A stretch of DNA of 64,000 nucleotides from Agrobacterium tumefaciens str. B6 (GCF_001541315.1 NZ_LMVK01000001.1:620001-684000); one strand, 5' to 3'. Positions 8,431 to 17,415 are shown, counted from the stretch's first letter. Program-made: numbers and translations. The notes: generated by a model from the sequence alone, not told the origin.

Positions 8431-8949
8431 ATGTTGACAGTCATAATGGAATGCCGGGATCACGAACCGGAGCTTGCGCATACGCTGTCTGCGCTTGTCA
8501 CCGGGGCCGTGGAAGGGCTTGTGAGTGATGTTGTGATTCTTGATCACGGTTCGCGCGATGGGTCGTCGCGCGTCGCCGATGCCGCCGGTTGCCGTTTTTA
8601 TGGGCAATGGGACATCGAGGATGTCGTGAAGTCCGCGCGCGGCGGCTGGCTGCTTCTGATCGAGCCTGGTGCGCGCCCGCAGGCGGGCTGGATCGACGAG
8701 ATTCTCGAATATGTGGCGATCTGCGCACAGCCGGCCCGCTTCTCGCCCTCGCGCTATCACCGGCGCAATGTCTTCAGCCGCGTGCTGCGCCGTATTCCGC
8801 CATTGGAACACGGGTATCTTCTGCCGAAGAAGCATGCCGTGTCGATTGCGAAATCGGGCATGAGCCTGACGCAATTTGTCGGCGCGCAGAAACCGCGCCG
8901 GCTGAATGCGGAAATAGTACCCGCCTGGGCGCTGCGGGCTTCGGCTTAA
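8431..8949 (+). CDS. Short glycosyltransferase family 2-like protein
   Basis: This is a protein of 172 residues. VVILDHGSRDGSSRVAD resembles the nucleotide-sugar binding start of GT2 enzymes (usually VVDNGSxDGS), and WLLLIEPGARPQAGWID corresponds to the region that carries the DxD metal motif in true GT2 enzymes. Here the acidic pair is replaced by EPGA, and the protein is much shorter than usual GT2 enzymes. It may be catalytically altered. The start is ATG 8431 or 8425; longer upstream reading is unlikely. No sugar substrate can be inferred. Confidence 0.6.
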   Translation: MLTVIMECRDHEPELAHTLSALVTGAVEGLVSDVVILDHGSRDGSSRVADAAGCRFYGQWDIEDVVKSARGGWLLLIEPGARPQAGWIDEILEYVAICAQPARFSPSRYHRRNVFSRVLRRIPPLEHGYLLPKKHAVSIAKSGMSLTQFVGAQKPRRLNAEIVPAWALRASA

Positions 8950-8959
8950 CGGGCGCGTC

Positions 8960-10393
8960 TTACCCGGCCAGAACCTTGCCGGGATTCATGATGCCGGCGG
9001 GGTCGAAAGCATGCTTGATGCGCCGCATCAGGTCCATTTCGATGCCGGGGCGAATGGCGGCCAGTTCATCGCGCTTCAATTGCCCGATGCCGTGTTCGGC
9101 CGAAATGGAACCGCCGAGCGACAGCACGATGCCATGCACGACCTCGTTCATATCCCGCCAGCGGCCGAGGAATTCGGCCTTGTCGGCACCGACAGGCTGG
9201 GAAATATTGTAATGGATATTGCCGTCACCCAGATGGCCGAAGGCGCAGACACGCGCGCCCGGGATGGCAGCGAGAACCGCCTTTTCCGCCGTCGCCATGA
9301 ATTCCGGTATTTTTGAAACCGGAACGGAAACATCGTGCTTGATCGACCCGCCTTCGGGCTTCTGCGCATCCGACATGCTCTCGCGCATGTGCCAGAGCGC
9401 CTGTCGCTGCGCCTCCGATGCGGCGATCACGGCGTCCTGAACCAGCCCGGCCTCAAAACCGCGCTCCAGCAGCGATTGCATCATCGTATCAGCCGTTTCC
9501 GCCGAATCGGAGGTGGAGATATCGATGAGCGCGTACCAGTCGTGCGGTTGCTCCAGGGGATCGCGCACGCCGGGAATATGTCTCGCGGTGAATTCGACGC
9601 CGATTCGCGGCATGAGTTCGAAGCCGGTCAGCGCCGTGCCGCAGAGGTTGGAGGCCATTTCAAACAGCTTCAGTGCATCTTCGGTGGAGGTCAGTCCCGC
9701 AAAGGCCACCTGATGGCCGAGCGGCTTCGGGAAGAGCTTCAGCACCGCGCCGGTGATGACGCCAAGCGTGCCTTCCGAGCCGATGAAGAGATCACGCAGA
9801 TCGTAACCGGTGTTGTCCTTCTTCAGCCGGCGCAGCCCGTTCCAGATTTCGCCTGTCGGCAGCACCACTTCGAGCCCGAGGCACAGCTGGCGCATATTGC
9901 CATAGGCCAGAACCGCCGTGCCGCCGGCATTGGTGGCGAGATTGCCGCCGATGCGGCAGGACCCTTGAGAGCCGAGCGACAGCGGGAACATGCGCTCCAC
10001 CGTGTCGGCGGCCTTGTGGATGTCGTCGAGAATGCAGCCGGCATCGGCGACGATGATATTGGCGACCGGATCGATATCGCGGATGCGGTTCAAGCGTTCC
10101 AGCGACAGGATGATGTCGGCGCCATCAGTGCGCGGCGTCTGGCCGCCCACAAGGCCGGTATTGCCGGTCTGCGGCACGATGGCAGCGCCGGTCTCGCTGG
10201 CGAGCGTCAGGATGGCCGAGACTTCTTCGACCGAACCGGGCTTGAGCAGCAGCGGTGAGGCGCCGCGATAAAGCCCGCGATTTTCCACCAGCCGCGGCGC
10301 CATTTCCGCCGGGTCACGCACCGCGTTCTTTTCGCCGACAATGGCGGCAAAGCGGTCAAGGATGTCGGAGGAGGGGATGGCGGTGGTCGTCAT
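8960..10393 (-). CDS. FAD-linked oxidase, D-2-hydroxyacid dehydrogenase type (GlcD-like)
   Basis: This protein of about 477 residues has an FAD-binding PCMH domain at the N-terminus (PQTGNTGLVGGQTPR, then GSQGSCRIGGNLATNAGG) and a C-terminal FAD-oxidase domain ending AEHGIGQLKRDEL and MNPGKVL. The family includes glycolate oxidase GlcD, D-lactate dehydrogenases and D-2-hydroxyglutarate dehydrogenase; the substrate cannot be fixed, though a single-subunit D-2-hydroxyglutarate type is plausible. The ATG 9 bases upstream (10402) is an alternative start. It lies 50 bases downstream of the Sua5 gene and is probably co-transcribed. Confidence 0.85.
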   Translation of the reverse strand: MTTTAIPSSDILDRFAAIVGEKNAVRDPAEMAPRLVENRGLYRGASPLLLKPGSVEEVSAILTLASETGAAIVPQTGNTGLVGGQTPRTDGADIILSLERLNRIRDIDPVANIIVADAGCILDDIHKAADTVERMFPLSLGSQGSCRIGGNLATNAGGTAVLAYGNMRQLCLGLEVVLPTGEIWNGLRRLKKDNTGYDLRDLFIGSEGTLGVITGAVLKLFPKPLGHQVAFAGLTSTEDALKLFEMASNLCGTALTGFELMPRIGVEFTARHIPGVRDPLEQPHDWYALIDISTSDSAETADTMMQSLLERGFEAGLVQDAVIAASEAQRQALWHMRESMSDAQKPEGGSIKHDVSVPVSKIPEFMATAEKAVLAAIPGARVCAFGHLGDGNIHYNISQPVGADKAEFLGRWRDMNEVVHGIVLSLGGSISAEHGIGQLKRDELAAIRPGIEMDLMRRIKHAFDPAGIMNPGKVLAG

Positions 10394-10443
10394 GGGCGGC
10401 ATCTCGCTGTCTTTTGAAACATGGGCGAAAGGGTGGGGTGCCG

Positions 10444-11421
10444 TCAGCCTCGCGGCGCGGCGGCGCGGGAAAGGCGGTCGTTGATCGCCTCTCCGAGGCC
10501 ATGGGTGGGAATGGCGGTGATGGCGATGGTGTCCGCACCGCTCGCATCGGCGGCTTTCAGATAATCGAACAGATTGGCGGCGGCCTCGGCAAGATCGCCG
10601 ATGGGGCTAAGGTCGAGAACGGTGCGCGCGGCCTCTTCGCCTGATATGGCGATGCCGCCGAAGCGGATCAGCGCTTCGCCCGGCAGAACCGTTGTGGCGC
10701 CGAGACGCACGGCAGCACCCGGTGCATAATGCGAGGCCAGCATTCCCGGCGCCTCAATGGCGGCGGAAGCTTTTTTCGGACGTTCGAGGCTTTTGCCCGC
10801 AACACGTTCTATGTCCTCGGTGACGATGCCGCCGGGACGAAGCAGCCGCACCCGGCCGTCCTCTTCCACCTTGACGATGGTGGATTCCACACCGACGGAG
10901 GCCGCCCCGCCATCGAGAATGAGATTGATCTTTTGGCCGAGATCCGCCTCCACATGGGCGGCACTTGTCGGGCTGATCTTGCCGGAACTATTGGCGCTGG
11001 GGGCGGCGAGCGGCCTGCCGAAGCGGCGGATCAGATCACCGGCAAAACCCTGGGGCACACGAATGCCGACGGTATCGAGCCCGGCTGTCGCCAGCGAATG
11101 AATGTCGCTTTCCTGTTTGAGCGGCAGCACCAGCGTCAGCGGGCCGGGCCAGAAGGCCTCTGCGAGCTTCAGCGATATGGGATCGAAGACGGCGTAACGT
11201 TCGGCCATGGCGATATCGGCCATGTGGCAGATCAGAGGGTTGAACTGCGGCCGGCCCTTCGTCTCGTAAATGCGGGTAATCGCCGCCGGGTTGGTGGCGT
11301 CGGCGGCAAGGCCGTAGACCGTTTCCGTCGGCAGGGCGATGGGTTGGCCGGCGGCAAGCTCGGTTGCTGCTGCCTGCAGGGCTGTTTCCCGCTCGTTGTC
11401 TATATTGATATGACGCGCCAT
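10444..11421 (-). CDS. tsaC: L-threonylcarbamoyladenylate synthase (Sua5/YciO/YrdC)
   Basis: This 325-residue enzyme makes threonylcarbamoyl-AMP from threonine, bicarbonate and ATP for the t6A37 modification of ANN-reading tRNAs. The YrdC domain (about 10-200) has the family's LPTETVYGLAADA and KGRP blocks; a C-terminal Sua5 domain makes it the long Sua5 form rather than short TsaC. The start at 11421 follows AAAGGCAG. The upstream gap to 11567 shows no features. Confidence 0.92.
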   Translation of the reverse strand: MARHINIDNERETALQAAATELAAGQPIALPTETVYGLAADATNPAAITRIYETKGRPQFNPLICHMADIAMAERYAVFDPISLKLAEAFWPGPLTLVLPLKQESDIHSLATAGLDTVGIRVPQGFAGDLIRRFGRPLAAPSANSSGKISPTSAAHVEADLGQKINLILDGGAASVGVESTIVKVEEDGRVRLLRPGGIVTEDIERVAGKSLERPKKASAAIEAPGMLASHYAPGAAVRLGATTVLPGEALIRFGGIAISGEEAARTVLDLSPIGDLAEAAANLFDYLKAADASGADTIAITAIPTHGLGEAINDRLSRAAAPRG

Positions 11422-11566
11422 GATGCTGCCTTTCAGGGCGGTCAATAGCGTATTTCAGGGCGGAGTGGGAAGCGCTAATGCATGTCGCCCGAAAGTGGTC
11501 CGCGGTTTCGGGATAACGACTTGCATAAAACAAATAAAGATAAAGCGCCGGGGCGCTCTATCGCTT

Positions 11567-12175
11567 CTATATCGCCTTGATGACCTTGCGCATCTCCTCG
11601 GACCGCGCGCCGAGCATGAGCACATTTTTCAGCGCCACGCGCGGATCATGGGTCTGGAACAGCAAGCCGCCGCGATGGATGGAGGTGTCGACGGCGATTT
11701 CCTGATCCGGAAGCGCGTTGATGGCGACGGCGAAATACATCCGTGAATAGCGCGCATCGATATTTTCGAAGAAGTTCCCGGCCCCGCTCAGCTCGGCGAA
11801 GAAATTCGCGAAATAGAACGACCAGAGCACATGGCGCTCGGCATCGAAGCTCGTTTTCGCCGCCGTGACGTGACAATAGCCGAGATGCGGCCGGTCATTG
11901 AGCAGATGGTGAAAAACCATCTTCGGGAAACGGATGGACTGGTGAAAGGCGTTGAGACGGTTGTGGGTGGCATCGGCGGCGGCTTCCAGCTTTCGCCCGG
12001 TCAGCGCAGCCACTTCATCATGACTGTAATAGACGCGTTCCCTCGGCAACCAGCGCTCTTCATAACGGCTGATGCGCCCTGTCCGCAGGAAATCCGAATG
12101 CGCGGTCTTCGATCTTATCGGTGTGACCGAATGCCTGCTCGCATCGAAATAGCGTATGCGTGTCGCCTTCTCCAC
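11567..12175 (-). CDS. Conserved hypothetical protein, 202 aa
   Basis: I do not recognise a functional family with certainty; it may be one of the Rhizobiaceae-limited DUF families. The protein is soluble, aromatic and histidine-rich in the middle (HHLLNDRPHLGYCHV, then WSFYFANFFAEL), and lacks a signal peptide or membrane helices. The start is a GTG at 12175 and is uncertain. It is divergent from the Rieske oxygenase gene across a 332-base gap. Confidence 0.6.
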   Translation of the reverse strand: MEKATRIRYFDASRHSVTPIRSKTAHSDFLRTGRISRYEERWLPRERVYYSHDEVAALTGRKLEAAADATHNRLNAFHQSIRFPKMVFHHLLNDRPHLGYCHVTAAKTSFDAERHVLWSFYFANFFAELSGAGNFFENIDARYSRMYFAVAINALPDQEIAVDTSIHRGGLLFQTHDPRVALKNVLMLGARSEEMRKVIKAI

Positions 12176-12507
12176 CGGAAGCGCCCTCGTTGCTGTCGAT
12201 CCGGCAAGATAGTTTAGGGCGCGTTAATACTCCGTTGCGTCGCGCCTCCCGTTTTTTAACGGGTGGGGAGTAAAGCGCGCGACATCATGCGTCATATTGC
12301 GACGTGATTTCCGACATTGAATAGCTGTCGGATTTCCCAGCGGAATGGGCTGCGACGGCGAATTGCGCATGTCGCAATTTGTCGCCAATGCGGAAGCCGA
12401 TGTCGCTGTTTGTGCTGCCGCAAATGACCGCCGGTGTTTAGATGAGTACATGCTTCCGCAACCCCGCAAATGGTGTCGGGCAGGGCGGTTTGATCGAGGA
12501 TTTGGCC
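12176..12507. promoter_or_regulatory. Divergent gap before gbcA-like gene with two dyads
   Basis: No gene fits here. TCCGACA (12310-12316) and TGTCGGA (12326-12332) form a 7+7 inverted repeat with 9 bases between; AATTGCG (12361-12367) and CGCAATT (12373-12379) form a second with 5 bases between. Both lie 130-200 bases upstream of the Rieske gene and are candidate regulator sites. The factor is unknown. Confidence 0.4.
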
Positions 12508-13752
12508 ATGGAATTGCGTGATACCGTATTGCGCCAGCTGAAAAACCGCCGCGAAGGCTTCAGCCTGGAACAGCCCTTCTACACGGACCCGGATTATTTC
12601 AAGCTGGATATGGAAACGATCTGGTATCGCGACTGGCTGTTTGTCGGCCATGATTGCGAAGTGCAGAAGTCCGGCAGCTATTTCACCGTTCAGGTCGGCG
12701 CCTATTCCGTCGTCATCGTTCGCGGTCGCGATGGGCAGATCCGCGCCTTCCACAATTCCTGTCGCCACCGCGGCTCCCGCGTCTGCACCACGCAGAAGGG
12801 CCAGTCGGCGCGCCTTGTCTGTCCTTACCACCAGTGGACCTACGATCTCGACGGCAAGCTGCTCTTCGCACGTCACATGGGCGAAGAGTTCGACAAGGGC
12901 GATTTCGGCCTGAAGCCTGTTGCCTGCGAAACCGTCGCCGGTTACGTCTTCATCTGCCTTGCCGATCAGCCGGCGGATTTCGAGCCCATGCGCAAGGAAG
13001 TCGAGAGCTACATGGCTCCGCACCGCATCTGGGAAGCGAAGGTCGCGCATGAAAGCACGATCATCGAAAAGGGCAACTGGAAGCTCGTCTGGGAAAACAA
13101 CCGCGAGTGCTACCATTGCGCCGCCAACCACCCGGAACTCTGCCGCACCTATCCCGAAAACCCGAGCGTGACGGGAACGGATGGCGGTGCCAGCGACCCC
13201 GAAATCGGCGGCCACTGGGCGCGCTGCGAGGCCGCCGGCCTGCCGAGCCGCTTCAAGATCGACCCGAAGGGCCAGTTCCGCGTCGCCCGCATGCCGCTGA
13301 TTGGTGAAGCGGAAAGCTACACCATGTCTGGCAAGCGCGCCGTGCGCCGACCGCTTTCGGAGGATGTCAGCATCAGCCATATCGGCGCGCTGCTCCTGTT
13401 CCATTACCCGACGACCTGGAATCATTTCCTCGGCGACCACACCATTTCCTTCCGCGTGCTGCCGCTCAGCGCCACGGAAACCATGGTCACCACCAAATGG
13501 CTGGTGCACAAGGATGCGGTTGAAGGCGTGGACTACGATCTTGAAGATCTCACCCACGTCTGGAACGAGACCAATGACCAGGCCCGCCGCATCGTCGAGG
13601 AAAATGCCTTCGGCTTTCGCTCGCCCGCCTATGAGCCCGGCCCCTATTCCATGGAGGATGAGGGCGGCGTGATGCAGTTCGTCAACTGGTATTCCGATTT
13701 CATGGTCGACCGGCTCTCCGGCGATAAGGCCCGGCTCTCTGCTGTAGCGTGA
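12508..13752 (+). CDS. gbcA: Rieske non-heme iron oxygenase, GbcA-like (glycine betaine demethylase alpha)
   Basis: This 414-residue ring-hydroxylating-type oxygenase has a Rieske 2Fe-2S site at Cys85, His87, Cys105 and His108 (CRHRGS...CPYHQW), followed by the catalytic mononuclear-iron motif NRECYHCAANH near residues 198-208. The pattern MET(I)WYRDWLFVGHDCE is what I associate with GbcA and stachydrine demethylase relatives, which N-demethylate quaternary amines. ATG at 12508 with GAGGA seven bases upstream is preferred to 12442. The partner reductase starts 8 bases after the stop. Betaine is the likeliest substrate, not proven. Confidence 0.8.
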   Translation: MELRDTVLRQLKNRREGFSLEQPFYTDPDYFKLDMETIWYRDWLFVGHDCEVQKSGSYFTVQVGAYSVVIVRGRDGQIRAFHNSCRHRGSRVCTTQKGQSARLVCPYHQWTYDLDGKLLFARHMGEEFDKGDFGLKPVACETVAGYVFICLADQPADFEPMRKEVESYMAPHRIWEAKVAHESTIIEKGNWKLVWENNRECYHCAANHPELCRTYPENPSVTGTDGGASDPEIGGHWARCEAAGLPSRFKIDPKGQFRVARMPLIGEAESYTMSGKRAVRRPLSEDVSISHIGALLLFHYPTTWNHFLGDHTISFRVLPLSATETMVTTKWLVHKDAVEGVDYDLEDLTHVWNETNDQARRIVEENAFGFRSPAYEPGPYSMEDEGGVMQFVNWYSDFMVDRLSGDKARLSAVA

Positions 13753-13759
13753 TGCGAAG

Positions 13760-14842
13760 ATGAATATGGTTGTGACCTACAAGCACATAGACGAGATGAA
13801 GCCGTGGAGCGACAAGCTCCAGCTGCTGGAATGCATTTCAGTGACGCCCGAGACCTCGGACGTCATGACGTTTCTGTTCCGCTCGGAGGACCAGAACTGG
13901 TTCCGTTATCTGCCGGGCCAGTTCGTCACGCTGGAATTGCCCGTGGGTGCGGAGCCGCTCTACCGCACCTACACCTTGTCCTCCAGCCCGTCGCGACCCT
14001 ACGCGCTGTCGGTCACGGTCAAAGCGCAGGCCAACAGCATCGGCACGCGCTGGATGTTCGACAATCTGAAGCCCGGCATGAAAATCCGGGCGCTCGGGCC
14101 GCTCGGCGACTTTTCCTACGTCAAGCATCCCGGCGACAAATATCTCTTCATTTCGGCAGGCTCCGGCGTCACGCCGATGATGTCGATGGTGCGCGACATG
14201 AGTGACCGCGCGCCGCAGAGCGACATTGCCTTCGTCAATTGTTCGCGCACACCCGGCGATATCGTCTTCCGTCACGAACTGGAATATCTCGCCCGTTTCA
14301 TGCCGAACCTCTCGCTCGGCTTCATTGTCGAGAAATGCGGTCGCACCGACCTGTGGTCTGGCCTGAAAGGCATGGTCGACAAGGCCAAGATCGCGCTTCT
14401 GGCGCCAGATTTCATGGAGCGCACCGTCTTCTGTTGCGGGCCGGAGCCGTTCATGGCCGCCGTCCGCTCGATGCTCGACGCATCCGGCTTCGATATGAGT
14501 CGCTACCATCAGGAAAGCTTCGCGCCGGCTGCCCCGGTCACCGTTGGTGAAAACGTCCTCACCGGTGCGGATGGCGAGGCACTGTCGATGGTGGGTTTCA
14601 CCCTTTCCGGCAAGGAAATGCCCTGCCAGCCCGGCCAGACGGTTCTGATGACGGCGCGTGCCGCCGGCGTCCGTATCGGCGCTGCCTGCGAATCCGGCAT
14701 CTGCGGCACCTGCCGGGTGCTGAAGCTTTCGGGTGAGGTGGAGATGAACCACAATGGCGGCATTCTCGATGAGGAAATCGAGGAAGGCTATATTCTTGCC
14801 TGCTGCTCGCGGCCTCTGACTGACGTGAAGGTGGAAGCCTGA
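13760..14842 (+). CDS. gbcB: Ferredoxin reductase with C-terminal 2Fe-2S, GbcB-like
   Basis: This 360-residue electron-transfer partner has an FAD-binding barrel with YRTYTLSSSP near residue 68, an NAD(P)-binding domain (ISAGSGVTPMMSM, then CCGPEPFM), and a plant-type 2Fe-2S domain with Cys310, Cys315, Cys318 and a later Cys near 347. It would pass electrons from NAD(P)H to the Rieske protein encoded just upstream. The 8-base spacing and shared domain logic of GbcAB pairs support a two-component monooxygenase. Confidence 0.82.
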   Translation: MNMVVTYKHIDEMKPWSDKLQLLECISVTPETSDVMTFLFRSEDQNWFRYLPGQFVTLELPVGAEPLYRTYTLSSSPSRPYALSVTVKAQANSIGTRWMFDNLKPGMKIRALGPLGDFSYVKHPGDKYLFISAGSGVTPMMSMVRDMSDRAPQSDIAFVNCSRTPGDIVFRHELEYLARFMPNLSLGFIVEKCGRTDLWSGLKGMVDKAKIALLAPDFMERTVFCCGPEPFMAAVRSMLDASGFDMSRYHQESFAPAAPVTVGENVLTGADGEALSMVGFTLSGKEMPCQPGQTVLMTARAAGVRIGAACESGICGTCRVLKLSGEVEMNHNGGILDEEIEEGYILACCSRPLTDVKVEA

Positions 14843-14889
14843 CACGAGCAGGCGTTTCATCTCATTCGTCTTTCACCGGATAGTTGTCT

Positions 14890-14914
14890 GGAACCAAATT
14901 TCTCTAAACTCGTT
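14890..14914 (+). promoter_or_regulatory. EcfG-type stress promoter before the first BA14K gene
   Basis: GGAAC (14890-14894), 16 bases, then CGTT (14911-14914) matches the EcfG sigma consensus exactly. It lies about 115 bases before the BA14K start in the right orientation, downstream of gbcB. Confidence 0.6.
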
Positions 14915-15025
14915 TGCACGTCATCGAATTCTTTTCGGGCATAAAGGGGGCTGTCCCATATCTCCGACAAGAGCGACTGTGTGAAAAGGCGCGGTTCAAC
15001 GCGTCTAAGCAAACGGAGGAAGATC

Positions 15026-15493
15026 ATGATGAATTTCCGGACAACGAGTGTCGCCACGGCGATAGTCGTGTTCCTCACCAGCTTTACGCCATCGCAGGCG
15101 TTCCAGGCGCCAGTGCCGATGCCGAAGCCGGCGATCACGGCCGACAATAATGTTGTGCCGGTGCAGTACCGCGAATGGGACCGCAGAGGCGACCGCAGGT
15201 ACGGCGACCGGATGTATCGCCCGCGCCCGCCGCGTGATGGATATTACAATGGTCACCGCGGTTATCGCGACCGCCGTCCGGGCTACCGTTATCACAACGG
15301 TTACTGGTTCCCGCTTGCAGCCTTTGCCGCAGGCGCGATCATCGGCGGCGCCATGTCGCAGCCGCGCCCGGCCTATGGCGGCAGCCATGTCGAATGGTGC
15401 CAGAACCGCTGGCGCTCGTATCGCGCTTACGACAACAGCTACCAGCCAAATAGCGGTCCGCGCCGCATATGCGTATCGCCTTACAGCCGCTGA
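15026..15493 (+). CDS. BA14K-family secreted protein, first copy
   Basis: This 155-residue protein has a signal peptide (NFRTTSVATAIVVFLTSF to about residue 25), an Arg/Tyr/Gly-rich linker, a Gly/Ala hydrophobic stretch (FAAGAIIGGAMSQ), and the C-terminal BA14K block WCQNRWRSYRAYDNSYQP ending CVSPY. The family is named for a Brucella immunoreactive lectin-like protein; the molecular function is unknown. GGAGGA at 15015-15020 serves ATG 15026 or 15029. A second paralog follows, and each gene has its own terminator. Confidence 0.88.
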   Translation: MMNFRTTSVATAIVVFLTSFTPSQAFQAPVPMPKPAITADNNVVPVQYREWDRRGDRRYGDRMYRPRPPRDGYYNGHRGYRDRRPGYRYHNGYWFPLAAFAAGAIIGGAMSQPRPAYGGSHVEWCQNRWRSYRAYDNSYQPNSGPRRICVSPYSR

Positions 15494-15506
15494 TAGTGGT
15501 TTTCGA

Positions 15507-15532
15507 AAGCCCGGATTTTGATCCGGGCTTTT
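15507..15532 (+). terminator. Terminator after first BA14K gene
   Basis: AAGCCCGGAT (15507-15516) pairs perfectly with ATCCGGGCTT (15521-15530) around a 4-base loop and ends in a short T run. Confidence 0.8.
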
Positions 15533-15718
15533 GCTTTCAGGCGGCCGGGCCGGGTAACCGAAGCGTGAATGGATCGTTAATGCTGGGTTCAGGCGAAAAC
15601 GCCTAGCCTGCAACCGGTAATGTTCCGGCCAGAACCGACAAACTGGCTGAGTAAGAAGAAAAAGGTGCTATTATTCACGTCCAACGGCCTGTCGACCGTC
15701 GTGAATGGAGGAAGTCAG

Positions 15719-16237
15719 ATGAGAGACTATATGAAGAATATCTTGGCTGTCGGTCTTTCTGCGATCGTGGTAGCAGGAGCGATTGTTCCGGCAGAAGCAG
15801 CGATGCCACTACCAATGGCGCCGAAGAGTGTCGAGACGGTGGGCAACGACGCCAGCAAGAATATCGTGAATGTGCAGTACTGGCGCGACCGTCGCGACTG
15901 GGATGGCGGACGTCGAGGCTGGTATGGCGGCCATCGCGGCTATCGTGATTACCGCCCGGGTTATCGTCATCATGACGGTTACTGGTTCCCGCTCGCAGCC
16001 TTTGCGACGGGTGCGATCATCGGCGGCGCGCTGTCGCAGCCGCGTGAAGTCTACCGTCCGGTTCCCGAATATCGTCCGCGTCCGGTCTATCGCGAATATC
16101 GTCCGGTCCGCCGTGGCGGTATGAGCCAGGCGCATGTGAACTGGTGCTATGGCCGCTATCGTTCCTACGATGCCTATAGCAACACGTTCCAGCCTTACCA
16201 TGGCCCGCGTCAGCCCTGCTATTCGCCTTACAGCTGA
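15719..16237 (+). CDS. BA14K-family secreted protein, second copy
   Basis: This 172-residue paralog of the upstream gene has a signal peptide ending near PAEAA, an Arg/Tyr/Gly linker with [20 protein letters not shown], the [10 protein letters not shown] helix, an extra Pro/Arg/Tyr repeat block (YRPVPEY, YRPRPVY, YREYRPV), and the terminal [18 protein letters not shown] box. ATG 15719 follows GGAGG at 15708-15712. The extra repeat lengthens the linker relative to the first copy, indicating divergence after duplication. Confidence 0.88.
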   Translation: MRDYMKNILAVGLSAIVVAGAIVPAEAAMPLPMAPKSVETVGNDASKNIVNVQYWRDRRDWDGGRRGWYGGHRGYRDYRPGYRHHDGYWFPLAAFATGAIIGGALSQPREVYRPVPEYRPRPVYREYRPVRRGGMSQAHVNWCYGRYRSYDAYSNTFQPYHGPRQPCYSPYS

Positions 16238-16262
16238 TAGAATGTCAGGCTGAAATTGACAG

Positions 16263-16292
16263 AGCCGTCCGGTTACGACCGGGCGGCTTTTT
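16263..16292 (+). terminator. Terminator after second BA14K gene
   Basis: AGCCGTCCGG (16263-16272) pairs with CCGGGCGGCT (16279-16288), with one G-T wobble, a 6-base loop and a five-T run. It lies between convergent genes and abuts the end of the CorA-type gene at 16296. Confidence 0.85.
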
Positions 16293-16295
16293 ACG

Positions 16296-17291
16296 TTACA
16301 GGATTCGTGCGCGCTTCAGCACGAACCAGGCGAGTGCAACCGAAATCACGATGAAGATGCTGGCCGACAGCGTGCCGCCGGTGCCGACGGTAAACGGCAG
16401 TTCATCCGTATTCATGCCGAAGAAACCGGTCACCAGCGATGGCGGCAGCAGGAATGCCGTCATCAGCGACAGGATATAAAGGTGCCGGTTGGTTTCGGAC
16501 GAGAGTTTGGAATCGATTTCTTCGTGCAGCAGCCTTGCACGCTCCTGCAGGGCATAGACGTCATGATCGACAGCCTCAAGGCGGCCCATCAGGCGTGAGG
16601 CGACATCCTCGAAACCGTCAGGCATTTCGTCATCATCGGCGGCCGAAGCCCGCCGCATCAGCGTCAGCACGGTGCGCAGATGCCGGTGCAGGCGAACCAC
16701 CGTGCGGCGCAGCGGGGCGAGCCGCCGCCGTTCGTCGCGTGTCTCGCTGTCATAGACCAGATCCTCGATGGCGTTCAGTTCCTCCGTCGTCTCCATCACC
16801 AGATTGATGAGCGAGCGCTGGAATTCGGCGACGAGGCCTTCGAACACATGTGACGGTGTGAGATAGCGGTTGGAATTCTTGTCGACCGCCGCCTTCAGCC
16901 GGTCCACCGAATGCAGCGGCTGCAGGCGGGTGGTGATGATGAAGCGGTCGCTTACCGCAAAATGCAACCAGCCGAAATCGCGCGTTTCCTTGTCGAATTC
17001 CCGCTGGAAATCGACCAGCGTGCCATAGAGCGATTTTTCATCGCCCACGATGGACGGATGTGTCTCATGGGTGGTGAGGCTTGCGCGCGCTGCCGGATCG
17101 AGACCGTCGATGGTCTCGAGAAAACCCGCCACGCGCTGATCGGCAAGATTGAGATGCAGCCAGAAGAAGCCTTCGCACTCGGCCATTTCGTGAAAGCCAG
17201 CATCGGGTGCAAGCCGGCGGCACGGGGCTGTGCCGGGGTGGAATTGATAGGCCCAGACAAGGCCTGGAATAACTGGCGTTATGAGATCCAT
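16296..17291 (-). CDS. CorA-family divalent cation transporter, ZntB-like
   Basis: This 331-residue protein has a large N-terminal cytosolic funnel domain, a long helix rich in Arg/Glu, and two C-terminal membrane helices. The first helix ends in the signature GFFGMNTDELPF (GMN motif); the loop then differs from the Mg-specific MPEL form of classical CorA, so a ZntB-type zinc or broad cation transporter is likelier. It is divergent from the acyl-CoA dehydrogenase gene. Confidence 0.85.
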   Translation of the reverse strand: MDLITPVIPGLVWAYQFHPGTAPCRRLAPDAGFHEMAECEGFFWLHLNLADQRVAGFLETIDGLDPAARASLTTHETHPSIVGDEKSLYGTLVDFQREFDKETRDFGWLHFAVSDRFIITTRLQPLHSVDRLKAAVDKNSNRYLTPSHVFEGLVAEFQRSLINLVMETTEELNAIEDLVYDSETRDERRRLAPLRRTVVRLHRHLRTVLTLMRRASAADDDEMPDGFEDVASRLMGRLEAVDHDVYALQERARLLHEEIDSKLSSETNRHLYILSLMTAFLLPPSLVTGFFGMNTDELPFTVGTGGTLSASIFIVISVALAWFVLKRARIL

Positions 17292-17415
17292 CGTGGCAGT
17301 CCTGACCGGCTGGATGGGAGGAGGGAGGCGCCCGTCGTTCCGGTGTGGGAGCAGCGGCGTCGTCGGGCGACTTTCAGCGCATGCTGAGCAAATTCATATG
17401 ACAGTTTTATAACAA

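Noticed and set aside
12292..13557. 421-residue open frame antisense to the Rieske oxygenase gene
   Set aside because: Shadow of a gene with all metal ligands in place.
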